Assembly (NCBI RefSeq): GCF_933775445.1
Contig: NC_065874.1
Coordinates: 29,706,501-29,770,500 of the forward strand
Direction of reading: 5' to 3'
Source of the DNA: Argentina anserina
Taxonomy: Eukaryota > Streptophyta > Magnoliopsida > Rosales > Rosaceae
DNA: 64,000 nt
Positions 1 to 10,179 of this stretch are shown here, one piece after another. The notes beneath the pieces are model-generated. The model saw only the letters and a program-made list of their open reading frames with translations. It had not been told where the DNA came from and searched no databases. Numbering within the stretch: the stretch's first letter is position 1; every line of letters begins with the position of its first letter. The position numbers and the translations under genes were made by a program.

Positions 1-439
1 TTGTTCTGCTAATTGTAACAATTCTTCTAAAGTTTTGGTCTATCTAATTGGTTTATTTCTAGAGGTGGTTTTTCATCTATATTTGGATATTCTAGTTTAA
101 AAATTACTTTATTGTATTTTATAGTATGTTGCTCAACTAAATTTTCTTCTACTTCTTGTATTTGATTTTCTTTTAACTCTTCTATGCTAATATTATTATA
201 TGCTTCTATTAGGTTACTTTGGTCAATTGTAGTTATTCCTTTCTTAAAGAAATTTATTTGGTTATATATTGGCATATACAAAAATCCTTGTAAATGTTTA
301 AGGAAGTTTAATCTAAATATAAACTCGTAAGATTCTACTGGTGATATAAGTGTTAAAGGTAAGGTGAATACATGATTTTCTATTCATATGGGTGTATTAG
401 TTATATATTTTTTGTTATGTAAACAATATTATTATCAAA

Positions 440-700
440 TTGTGATATTCTAACAGGTCTAGGTAATATTAGTCTAAATACTTATGGTACTAATTCTTGT
501 TTAATTACACTTTTTGTACTACCTGTATCTACCATAACTACTGTTTTAATGTTAATTTCTTTAGATAAATATAACTCACAATTTACCGTTATTAAAGAAC
601 TAGTTTTCTTAAATCATACCTTATCATTTTGTATATTAATTTCTTCTTGTATATTGAATGTATTAAAATAAGACTCAATATCAAATATTTTTCTGCTACT
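440..700 (-). pseudogene. Pararetroviral aspartic protease remnant
   Basis: Reading the minus strand from about 600 downwards gives a hydrophobic strand followed by VDTGSTKSVI; the DTGS codons are at 518-529. This is the active-site loop of retropepsin-type proteases that cut the viral polyprotein. A stop codon (TAA) follows within about 20 codons, and the frame is not open upstream to the capsid region. An open piece at 27-281 after it (84 residues, Glu/Asn/Ile rich) is the spacer expected ahead of the reverse transcriptase, which lies outside the window. Confidence 0.6.
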
Positions 701-998
701 ATTTAACTACATATATTACATGCTTGGGGCCAACTAAATTAATATACTGAAATCCTTCATGCTTATCATATACTTCATCATGTTGTTCTTCAAACATACA
801 TATATCAAAATCACTATCTGGATTGTTAGAGAAATCAGATTCTATATCAGATTCAGATAACATATCCACACTATTTATGCTATAAATATTTTCATTATCA
901 CTCAAATTATCAAGGCTATAAATTGATTCTAAATCTTCATCATCTTCTAAATTAAATTGTTCAAATAATTGAACTTTATCTATAGGTTGTTTGCTCAA

Positions 999-1790
999 TT
1001 TTGGATATTTAGGTCTAATATGTCCTACTTCACCACAAAAATAACATGTACACTTGCTCTTTTATTTAGGTGCTTTGGTTTTTCTTATTCAATGTTTCTT
1101 ACTTCGTTTTTGAAAATGCTTAGGTAAGTATTTTCTTCTCCTATAAGTTTTTGAAGGTTGGATGTCAAACCTTTTGTCATACTTCTTATAGTTTCTATAC
1201 TTTTTCCTATAACTTTTTCTGTATGGTTTAATGTTCCTTTTATCATTTCTATGACAACCATATTGCTTTGGTGAATCTATATTTTTACAGCTCATGTAAA
1301 ATTATTTTCTAATTTGTCTTTTTGCTTTTAATTGTCTACATTCTTCTCTAAGTATATCATAAACATGCTGAGTTCTAGGTCATATTGCTATATCATCTTT
1401 TCTAGGGTGTTTTTGCCATTCTTTCCATATTTTTTCTCCTATTGGTCCTTTAATTTTAGTCATACAGGTGTTTAATAAATTAACATCATTATTTCTACCA
1501 GTTCTTCCTAAATATTTAAAGAAATCTGTAGTATATTCTCCTATGTATTGTAAGTCACAAATTTGTAATTGCTCCAAATTCCGTATTGCTTTAATTTGTT
1601 TTTGTTTGTTTCTACCATCTGAACGATTATGATCTAAAAATTTATATGTAATAAGCTTAACAAAAGTATCAATATTAATTGTATCTTTTGCTGCTTGATG
1701 TTGTTGTGGATTATTTAATTTACATACTTGAAAGAAATCAAAACCATGTCATCTAAAGTATGCTCAAAGTAATCTAATATATCAGTAGTA
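999..1790 (-). pseudogene. Pararetroviral capsid region with basic stretch and damaged zinc knuckle
   Basis: Minus-strand pieces at 1380-1577 and upstream carry a helical capsid-like segment (LGRTGRNNDVNLLNTCM, then IGEKIWKEWQKHP). Next comes a very basic stretch (1089-1295; many Lys, Arg and Tyr) and a zinc knuckle near 1012-1055 reading CYFCGEVGH. The order capsid core, Arg/Lys-rich tail, CCHC knuckle is diagnostic of caulimovirid coat proteins. The knuckle should end in Cys four residues after the His, but here that position is Tyr (IRPKY), so zinc binding is probably lost. Stops separate the pieces. An acidic segment (699-998, rich in Asp, Glu and Ser) follows the knuckle. Confidence 0.65.
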
Positions 1791-2164
1791 TTACTGAAAT
1801 CTAACATTATTGATGCATGAACACAACATTTTTCCCATCATTCCATAGTTTTTTCCCAATCTTGTGGGTCTACTTGATCTATATTTAAGATATTACCTGC
1901 TAAATTGACATGCTCAATTCCTTTATAAGATATTATATTTCTTCTAGCTTTAGTTAAATCATGACTTAAATTATCAATATTTTTATGTTATGTATATGAC
2001 TCTCTAGTTGCTCGTAAGTTTTACTGATCTGTTCTACCTAGTATAGGTTCTGTAAAATTTGGGTTATTAACTCTTGATGATCTTGATGTTTCTTCTTCTA
2101 CAAGCAGAAATTCTACTGCGGTTAGCATATTATTGAATTCTTTATTTCCTAAAATATTTTCTAA

Positions 2165-2506
2165 TCATATTTGTGAAATTAATTGCTTCATTTCTTCATC
2201 GTTTAACCTATGTAATCCTAATTTATAAGTTTTATATTTTTCTAAATATTTCTCTTCACTTAAATTATTTATGTCTTCTATTAATCGATCTACTATATTA
2301 TCAAAATTATGCTCTATCATATTACTTTCTAAGTCATCTATATTTTCTATTTGTTGATAATTGCTAAATCTTATAGATGCTTGTCCTAAGTGATTTTCAA
2401 CAATTTGTGCTTTATCTGGTTGTTTGTTCTTAGCTCCTTGTAGATTAGGTAATAACCATTGAGTTCCCTCTAGAAAGGTACTATCAACTAGTTTTGCTGC
2501 TATCAT
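2165..2506 (-). pseudogene. Pararetroviral movement/capsid linker region, fragment
   Basis: A 113-residue open piece lies between the movement core and the capsid. The first third (about residues 1-25) is hydrophobic and carries TQWLLPNL; the rest is rich in Asn, Glu, Asp and Leu. It is probably the C-terminal tail of the movement domain followed by the acidic spacer that precedes the capsid in these viruses. I recognise no catalytic motif. The assignment rests on position and composition only. Confidence 0.45.
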
Positions 2507-2509
2507 ATT

Positions 2510-2911
2510 AACATGCTTGGTATCAAAAGTTTAAACTAAGTTTTGAAATTCAATTTGATATTTTACCAACGTACATTAAACTAATGCTTAAAATTTTAAA
2601 GTCTCCTTTCATATTATAGTTTTTAGTTCTAATGCTTATTTTAATATATATTTACTAAATTCTTTAATATTCATAACATAGTTTGGAATACAACCAATAA
2701 TTGCTAAATTAGTGCTCAAATCTACTTCTGCCGTTGCTATTGTTGCTTGTTGATGGTTATCCCATCTATCATCATATATGTATACTAATGCCTTAGTACC
2801 AACTTGTGCTCTGGTTAATCCTGATATACCAATTAATATAATTCCAATATGTATTTGTGAATAATCTAATTTTCTGAGTTGCTCAATTCCTGAATTACTT
2901 AGTAAATTCAA
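2510..2911 (-). pseudogene. Pararetroviral movement protein (30K superfamily), fragment
   Basis: The open piece at 2636-2911 (91 residues) contains IHIGIILIGISGLTRAQVGT followed by a short strand ending in DDRW, then a hydrophobic beta-rich stretch. This matches the 30K movement core of caulimovirids (an 'HIG...I..LTR...G......DxR' pattern), which carries nucleic acid through plasmodesmata. A stop follows at the 3' side, and the upstream frame is lost near 2920, so only the central core is visible. Its position between the N-terminal segment and the capsid fits the family order. Confidence 0.65.
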
Positions 2912-3224
2912 AAGTTACTTCTTTATCTATGCAACTTATATCCTCATGCTACTTACTATGTTGTTTTTACTTTCAAATCTACCTTAGTGATATAAATTAT
3001 GTCGATTTCTATGTGATCGTAAAAATCAATTTCTAAGAAATTCTTGTGCTTCATCTTCGTTATGATATATGTCTTATGTTTTACCATTTATTTACATTTT
3101 CGTCTAAAAAGTTCCATTTCGAATTATCAAAAGGATTTACTTTTCTTTTTCTAAGATTATTATTTTTCCTCAAAGTTAATTTTTCTACTTTATCTACTAA
3201 CAGAGAAGTTGAAGTATGATTAAA

Positions 3225-3946
3225 TTACTCTTCGAGGTGATTTTCTTTGTGCTTGAGGTAATTTAATTTCTCTTCGAGGTGATTTACTTTACTTGCTAAG
3301 TTTACAAATAATTGGATAATTATATTATTTTGCCTTATCGGAATATTATTGCTAGGTACAGTAGTTGTAAAATCTGAAAATCCTACTGGTTCTTCGTCAA
3401 AAGTTTTAATTTCTTCTAGTGCTTTTGTGTAGCTAGAGTTGTTCATTAAATTAAAAGTTAGTCTATTTTATTATGTAATTTTTCTACTTGCTCAATTAAC
3501 TCTTTCTGTACTAATTTTATTTTTTGTACTTTTATTTTCAGGTTTTCAACTATTTCGAGAGATTGAAGTTCTACTTGCTTCGGCTTACTGTCTATTAAGT
3601 TTATAAGTTCTCTTATTTCTTTTCTGCTCGGAAATTTTTGTATATTATTATTATCTTCTAATTGAGACTGAATATAAGTTAAGTTTTGCTTAATTATTTG
3701 TAAGGAATTTTTCTGGAAATATTCTAATAAAATTTGTAAATTTTTATTATGCTTGTTATTTTCTAATTTTATGCTTTCTGCTTGACTAATTAAAATATCT
3801 ATTACACTATTAATTATCGGATGCTCTTTGCTATGTAAAATATGCTTATTATTTTTCTATGGGAAATAACAAGTTAAAGTATTTTGGTCTAAAGTTATTT
3901 TTCTTTTTTGTCGTTCTGTGATTTCTAAGTTTAAGTACTTGATCAT
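3225..3946 (-). pseudogene. Pararetroviral polyprotein N-terminus (coiled-coil-like), broken
   Basis: From the minus-strand ATG at 3946 a frame runs through Leu/Ile/Lys/Glu/Gln-rich sequence with few Pro or Gly residues, typical of long helical coiled coils. It is interrupted by a TAG after about 30 codons and by later frame changes. The open piece at 3225-3446 (73 residues) ends in a repeating pattern NHLEEKLNYLKHKENHLEE, a clear heptad-like motif. Florendovirus and petuvirus polyproteins have a poorly conserved segment here ahead of the movement protein. I assign no function beyond self-association, and that is inference. Confidence 0.55.
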
Positions 3947-4041
3947 AAATTTTTATGGTTTTTTCTTGATTTTGTGTTTTATGACTTATGTCCTCAAGGT
4001 ACTTTAGTATCTTGATTATATTATTATAGAGCTAAACTACA

Positions 4042-4053
4042 GCTCTGATACCA
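4042..4053 (-). other. tRNA-iMet primer-binding site of the pararetrovirus
   Basis: The minus strand reads TGGTATCAGAGC, complementary to the 3' end of plant initiator tRNA-Met, the primer for minus-strand DNA synthesis in caulimovirids and many LTR retrotransposons. It lies about 95 bases upstream of the first ATG of the viral reading frame (3946 on the minus strand), as expected for the start of the viral leader. A minus-strand AATAAA (4543-4548) further upstream could be part of the viral polyadenylation region; that is inference. Confidence 0.7.
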
Positions 4054-4059
4054 AATATG

Positions 4060-4764
4060 AAGAGGGTCATCCTAAGGTTGCACGCATAGCTCAGAAGTTC
4101 TATTAAAAATTAAGCCTTGAACATGGACAAGGGCTTAAGACTGCAAACAAAGCCAACTTATGGGCTAAACATAAACAAAGGTCTTTAGACTCAGATGTCC
4201 CAGACTACATTTTCAACAGTTATCTTGGCATGCATACAGATTTCAAACAACACACTTCAAAGATAATACAAGATCTATAGTTTAGTTAAGTAATCACATA
4301 ATCACGACATTGTTTCCCTGTTTTAGATTAGAAGTCTACTAAGAAAAACAGATAGAAAAAGAAAGAAAAAATGGCTTACTTGGTCGTGCTAGTAGTATAT
4401 CACTACAATCTTCTCTTCAAGGATGAACATGCACAAGCTGCTCTTAAGTGAGTAAATGATGAACACCAATAACTTATATCTTCATGCAACTCACATATTC
4501 ATTGATTGAGAATATATGAGATGATCTTAGAAAAAGACGAACTTTATTGATACTCATGAGGATTTACAAACAGTTTCTCCTCGAGGAGGATAATGTTTAT
4601 TGATCTACAAAGATGAACTGGTGAAGGTGGATTGATTTACAAAAATGGATTGATGGTGGTGTTTGGTTGATGAAGATTGATGGATGAAGTTATTTTCTGA
4701 TTCTAGATGAAAGCTTCTGTGTGTTTGTGGTTCTCCGTGTTCTCCCCTTCTCCGGTGTGTCTCT
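4060..4764. other. AT-rich leader/intergenic DNA next to the pararetrovirus
   Basis: No gene seen. On the minus strand this lies upstream of the viral primer-binding site, so part of it may be viral intergenic sequence (promoter and polyadenylation region). TATA-like strings occur near 4505-4515, but I cannot fix a promoter or the viral boundary. Confidence 0.35.
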
Positions 4765-4912
4765 CCCTCACTTCATGTATCCTTGCACTTCATGTGTCCT
4801 TAGTCTTCATGCATCCTTGCATTTCATGTATCATTGCACTTCATGTGTCCTTGGTCTTCATGCATCCTTGCATTTCATGTATCCTTGCACTTCATGTGTC
4901 CTTGCATGGTCC
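4765..4912 (+). repeat. 51-bp minisatellite, about 3 copies
   Basis: The string TTGCACTTCATGTGTCCT starts at 4783, 4834 and 4885, an exact 51-base period, with a few substitutions between copies. Since 51 is divisible by 3, the array stays open in two frames as 17-residue repeats rich in Cys, His and Ser. I see no start context, homology or splice sites to support coding. Confidence 0.8.
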
Positions 4913-5331
4913 TTACGTGTCTTTGCATGCATGCAATACATCAAGAATGATGACATGTAGTTCTTTGTCATGCACACTCGTAACAAGAGCACAACTCCTC
5001 CAATTTATGGTCCAAATAGCCAAGGTTGATTAGTCTCCTTTTAATGTGGTCATTCATGACTTCAAGGCCTCGTCCATTTCCAATGTTGTGCTTCAATTTT
5101 TACGAAGGAGGTTCTTTTGGTCTTTACAAGGCTGCTGATTTATCTTCTTTTTACAAAACTAACTTCAACGGCGCTGCACGATAGATTTTGCGACAACTCA
5201 CTTCCTAACTTGTAAAGGTGAAGGGATGCTTCTCTATTTAAATCCTTTTCGAAATTAGCATATTGAGCTATTGGCCATCATTCCCATCAAGTAGAGAAGA
5301 GAGAAACAAAGAAGTCGATCTACTGTGGCAG

Positions 5332-6066
5332 ATGGCTCAAGCAAATAAACCCATCTGCAATGACAATAGAAATAGAAGATGGTCTATTCAGGGAATAACT
5401 GCTGTTGTCACTGGTGGAACCAAAGGCATCGGGTAAGTCTTCTCCTTCATTTTTACTTGGGTTTTATTTCTCATGTTCTATCACGATAGAAAGTCCACGA
5501 GACTCAAACTGCATGTCATTTTCAGCAAGTTAAGATTTTCAATATGTATCGAACACTTTTTTTTCAAATTTTCTCATAGTTTTAATTACAATCTCATGTC
5601 ATTAGTGAGATATGCTATTGTGGAGGAATTGGCGAGTCTAGGTGCGAAAGTCCATACTTGTGCTCGAAATGAAGTCCAACTCAATGAGCGTCTGAGTGGA
5701 TGGAAGACCAACGGTCTTCATCAAGTCACTGGTTCGGTCTGTGATATGGCCTCAAAATCCCAACGAGAGGAGCTCATGAACGAGATCTCATCACTATTCA
5801 ATGGAAAACTAAACATCCTTGTAAGTATCTCCATTTATATCCTTTGTGCTACATCAAGTACTTTCCCACACTCCTAGTAACTGTGGTGAATTGACTGAAC
5901 TCTTCTGCTATTTAGTCGACGAGCATATAATTAATAAAAGCATCAGATTTACGTAGTGATTTACAGATCTACCTCATTGGCGTCCATATTTGTAAAAATT
6001 AAATCTCAAATGTTTTTGGCTGCACAGAAAAACAATATGGGAACGACTATAGTAAAGGCCACAACT
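5332..6066 (+). pseudogene. SDR copy A: truncated tropinone reductase-like gene
   Basis: Exon 1 (5332-5432) starts MAQANKPICN and ends in the NADP-binding loop TGGTKGIG with donor GG|GTAAGT. Exon 2 (5610-5820, 211 nt) continues [20 protein letters not shown] and ends at NIL|gtaagt. Both exons have exactly the lengths of intact copy C, and the reading frame across them is open. Exon 3 is recognisable for only about 40 bases from 6028 (NNMGTTIVK...), with its first Val codon changed to Lys; homology then stops and exons 4-5 (the catalytic helix tail and C-terminus) are absent. Homology to copy C also extends upstream into the promoter from about 5195. It is probably a dead duplicate, although a truncated transcript is possible. 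Confidence 0.8.
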
Positions 6067-6069
6067 GTG

Positions 6070-8350
6070 ATATGTAGCTTCTTAGTTGGCAGTAGTAGGT
6101 ACACGTATAGATGTGATATGTGGTAGTGAGAATGAATTTTGAATTATCTTAAAAATGATGGGTTAAAAAGGGACAAAAAAGTAAAATATCATATGATATG
6201 TGTCAGTTTGCCATGATGTGGTCTTTATTTATAACTTTTGTTCCTAAAATCAAATTAGGAATAGAGATTTTTGTAAATTAAAATGTTGTCTGACACTTAT
6301 TAGTAATTTGTTATTTAATTAGTCCGCTCTTTTTGTAATCTTTATTTTTGTTCGAATAAATTTTAAGGCGATAAAAACATTCTCTTGTATGCAATTGCAT
6401 TTGAATTTTATTTTCATGTTTGTCTTGCCACTAACATTTGATGTAGTAACATGAATAAGATCTTCCTGTCTAATAAAGTTCTATATCTTCCTCCTTCAAT
6501 TAACAAAAAAGGGTTGTTGGTACTTTGATATGAACCGTAGAGATACAAATGACGGATGAGATGCCGACTTCTACCCAGATAACCACCCGCATCTCCACAT
6601 CCTTTATAGTTTCTAGTATAATCTAAGTTGATTATGTCATCTACGTATGCATGTACATTGTTAGTATATGTACGTACACTATAACTCTATAAGTCGTATG
6701 TAAGTTAACATGGTTCTATGACTTCTATTTACTGTTTGACCGATAGATATATTTTATTCCGATACGTTCCGTCCACAAAATAAAATTTTACAAATAAATC
6801 AAACAAACTGCATACGACGACTTGAAGAAGAACAACACAATGTCACAATCCAAGGACTTTAGGTCCGATCCCCAGTCATGGATATTAACTGTATGCCAAA
6901 CTGCCTCATCTTTCACGCCACTTAAGTATTCAAAAGTGGAGAAATTTTTACGGGCAAATGGGGCAGACCAATAAGAAGAGAGCACCCGTCTATTTTTCTC
7001 ATGTCATCATTGCTGAAGAAACATTGTCGGAATTTAAGAAAATCAAAATAGAGGATGAAATCCGACCAAACCCTCACCCAATTTTTTCCTCTCATCATCT
7101 TTCACTACGAATCTAAGATCAAGAGAATGAAATCAGGAATGTCAAATAAAAAAATATATCATTTCACTTGAGGATGGTTTGCTGGAATAATAGTTTTTCA
7201 ATATATGCTTAGATATGCTAATCATGATCGGTTGTATTCACCCATCTAGAATGAATGAATAATGGTCAGAGGTTAATTGCATTTATAAAGATCTGCCCAG
7301 ATTCTTTCAAAAGATTTTGCCTTTGTGGGTCAAAGGTCGATTGTTGTTCGATTAAAATCCAGGGGATATTGATTTTAACAAACAGTGGGAAGATTGCTTC
7401 ACATTCCCACTGAAAGTTCATATCTTCTTCTGGAAATTTTTTGTCTTGAATTTAATGATAAAGACAGAAGGATGATGTCTGGGAATTAGAGGTGATAGGG
7501 AGATAATCATCTTCGACTTCATACCGAAGGGGACCAAATTGTGGTGTCCCAATTTTCCCCTCAATGACTTCCCCTTATCCAAAAACGATGTCGCTCGCCA
7601 CCACACCTCTGATAAGTTACAACAGCTTCCTGAAATCAAGGACTTAAATCAGATTGAGGCTATCAAGTTGTTGATTTACAACAGCGGCGGGTGTTGAAGG
7701 ACCAGGAGGAGTTGCTAGAATGCAAAGAGAAGAAATCTTACTACACGTTGACGGCGACCAAGGAAAATGGATCGACAACAATGCTGACATGTGTATCTTC
7801 TTATTGATTTATCCCATTTTCCAGGCCCCAAAAAGAGAGGTGAATTCAACAACTATTATCTATTTTATTACGTCACATTTGGAAACTTTTGCGGGTACAA
7901 AATACGGAGGTATTGTTCACGCAACTCGTATCCAATCTCTGGTTCGTTTATTTTGCACAAAAACCGAGATTAAAATCAAGGACCAGTGATGCGCCGCCCT
8001 ACAACTCTCCGAAACCAAAATTAGATTCCGGGGCGGAACTCTAGTTTATAGGTTAAAAAGTTAGGAATACATTACCATTTTTTAGAGGTTTCTAGTTGTT
8101 TTTATAAATGCATTGGGAGAAGTGTTGCTTCACTTTTCCCGATACGAGACAATATGCTCGTACGGTGTGCTTTTACTGCATTGACAAGCTACTTTGGGCA
8201 GTGCTGGCGGCAACGCCTGAGTTAGGGCGGCGTGACCTGCCCTGCCGACTCAGTGCCTCGCCTAGCTGGGTTAACTCCAACCGGCCTGGTGGCCAGAATG
8301 AGAGGGGATAATGCCGGAATTTTAACTTCCATTAAAAAAAACAAGTTGAT
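6070..8350. other. Intergenic DNA between SDR copies A and B; no gene recognised
   Basis: Mostly AT-rich. A moderately GC-rich piece at 7260-8030 has short open stretches in two frames and coding-like composition but many stops; it may be a relic of a captured or retroposed gene that I cannot identify. A second GC-rich patch at 8105-8310 (ending GAGAGGGGATAA) has no recognisable protein. No RNA gene seen. Confidence 0.4.
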
Positions 8351-8352
8351 TA

Positions 8353-8740
8353 ATTCATATCATTTCAGTAGAAAATTAATAAGCATCATTTATTTACCAC
8401 AACTATTATAAACAAACTCAAGTTTGCAATTACAAAATAAACCAGCATATATTTCATATTGTATATGTCCAACAACCATATTGTTATAATAATATGCTCA
8501 AAAACTCTATCATAGGTATTTAAATGTTTTAAAAAGCAAAAGAAAATGTCTATATAACAATTAGTTAGAATAGTAGAGAATGCTGGATATAAACTAAGTG
8601 AAATCAATATGAAATAAAGTGATGAAAATGCTCTTAAAAATTGGTGGAAAATAAATCAACTAACGGTATTAATTAATGAAATAAAGTAAAATTAACTTGA
8701 AATAGAAATTAGAGATACTAATTAGGTATCAAACATGAGA
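8353..8740 (+). mobile_element. Partial copy of an AT-rich long-TIR transposon (same family as 12895-14605)
   Basis: The sequence from the CATTTCA near 8360 through AATATGCTCAAAAACTCTAT (8491-8510) to the GAAATAGAAA near 8705 matches, block by block, the two halves of the element at 13130-13302 and 14323-14520. This copy is uninterrupted at the point where the second copy holds the 1-kb insertion, so it works as an empty-site reference. It lacks the outer terminal repeats and ends just upstream of the copy B start codon, so it now forms that pseudogene's 5' flank. Confidence 0.6.
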
Positions 8741-8883
8741 TACCAGAGAGATGGCTCAAAATGGCGGAGGCGGAAGATGGTCTCTTGAAGGAATGAGTGC
8801 ACTTGTCACTAGTGGAACCAAAGGAATTGGGTTAGTCGACCACTATGGATCCAACCTGCTCGATTTTATTTTCCTCATGTTTT

Positions 8884-9727
8884 TTTTATTGGAAAAGACT
8901 ATAATCAAACAGACTAAGTAATACATCAACGGGTAATCACTAGACATACCCAACATTACTCTCATCAATTAAAATATGCAGCCAAGGAGACCCAATTTCT
9001 TGACAACATAGCCTGCTCCAACTTTAAAGCCTTCCTAGCTACTGTATGAGTCACTTGGTTCTGACCAACTTTAAAGCCTTCCTAGCTACTGTATGAGCCA
9101 CTTGGTTCTGACCAACTTTAAAGCCTTCCTAGCTACTGTATGAGCCACTTGGTTCTGACGTTTACGAACATACTTCCATGAAACTCTTATAAATTCCGAC
9201 TTATATCTTCGAATTGCATCCATGACTCCACCCATAATACTCAGATCAAGCCCACTGGTGTCAACTGTATTAATCACATTTACTGCATTCCCAAAAAACC
9301 TCCAATTTAGTCACACTAAGTTGTCTACAGAATTTCAGCCCGTTCCACATAGCCAAAGCTTTAATTGCATGAGGCTTCAAATTAGCAGTTAAAGGAATAG
9401 CTATCGCACCCAATAACACTCCATTCCCATCCAAGACAACAGCACCAAGCCCAGTCTTAGTTCTTGCATTATCACAAACCCCATCAAAGAAAAGCCTCGC
9501 CACAATCTCTTGAGCTTGTTGTTGATCTGGCAATGTGCACACTTCCTCATTCCCATCCTCATCTTCCCTCCCTAGTACTGAAATTTCACTCTGCCGATCT
9601 AAGCCTCCATGACTACTGGTTCCTCCATTATTCTTTTTCAGCATCACACCAGCAAATTCCTTTTTGCCAAGCCACACAATTCTCAACAATTTGCTTAGAC
9701 CCCAGCCCACGCTTCCCATGAGTAACA
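8884..9727 (-). mobile_element. 5'-truncated LINE (RNase H end) in intron 1 of SDR copy B
   Basis: The 16-base string ATTTTCCTCATGTTTT occurs at 8868-8883 and again at 9728-9743, a target-site duplication that defines an 844-bp insertion. A T-run at the left end is the poly(A) tail of a minus-strand element. The minus strand encodes an RNase H-like fold of the plant non-LTR type: FFDGVCDN...GLGAVVLDGNG, then a helix with IKALAMWNGL, and further on a C-terminal helix NQVAHTVARKAL. Stops and a frame shift break it, and the reverse transcriptase is absent (5' truncation). Confidence 0.85.
9021..9161 (-). repeat. 47-bp tandem triplication inside the LINE
   Basis: ACTTTAAAGCCTTCCTAGCT starts at 9021, 9068 and 9115, a 47-base period with almost no divergence. 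It duplicates the codons around the VAHTVARKALKLV helix of the RNase H domain. Because 47 is not a multiple of 3, the extra copies shift frame. Confidence 0.85.
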
Positions 9728-9906
9728 ATTTTCCTCATGTTTTGTTATACTTTTAGTTCAGTACTATACGAGTATACGGTTAGGATTAGAGTAATATTAC
9801 ACTTCCCAATTGAGCTCTATAAACAAATTTATTCTAAGGTAGGATGTGTATATACACATCACCTCCACAAAATTAGTGAGTTAGCTATATATCCTCGTGT
9901 GCGTAG

Positions 9907-10065
<159 letters not shown>

Positions 10066-10100
10066 TGATGTGATTTCAAAAATCCAGAGAGGGGAGCTGA

Positions 10101-10150
10101 TACACAAGGTCTCATCATTTTTTTTTTTGAAATACACAAGGTCTCATCAT
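10101..10150 (-). mobile_element. Poly(A)-only retroposition with 18-bp target duplication
   Basis: TACACAAGGTCTCATCAT occurs at 10101-10118 and 10133-10150, separated by 14 bases: ten T then GAAA. Copy D has this string once. The simplest reading is a LINE-type insertion on the minus strand truncated almost to its poly(A) tail. It lies in exon 2 of SDR copy B and adds 32 bases, breaking the frame. Confidence 0.75.
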
Positions 10151-10179
10151 TGTTCCATGGGAAACTTAACATCCTTGTA

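Larger units (their letters stand above)
1..4053 (-). mobile_element. Endogenous caulimovirid (pararetrovirus) fragment, decayed, cut by window edge
   Basis: On the minus strand the order is a tRNA-Met primer-binding site (4042-4053), a coiled-coil-rich N-terminal segment, a 30K-type movement protein, a capsid region with a basic stretch and CCHC knuckle, then an aspartic protease with DTGS. That order in one colinear polyprotein is the layout of Petuvirus/Florendovirus-like Caulimoviridae; retrotransposons lack the movement protein. Frames change and stops occur between the blocks, so no long polyprotein is open. The reverse transcriptase and RNase H would lie left of base 1 and are not visible. 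Base composition is very AT-rich, unlike the GC-richer SDR exons nearby. The genus is inference. Confidence 0.8.

Noticed and set aside
4707..5033. Cys/Ser/His-rich plus-strand open frames
   Set aside because: They are translations of a 51-bp minisatellite; no splice or promoter support.
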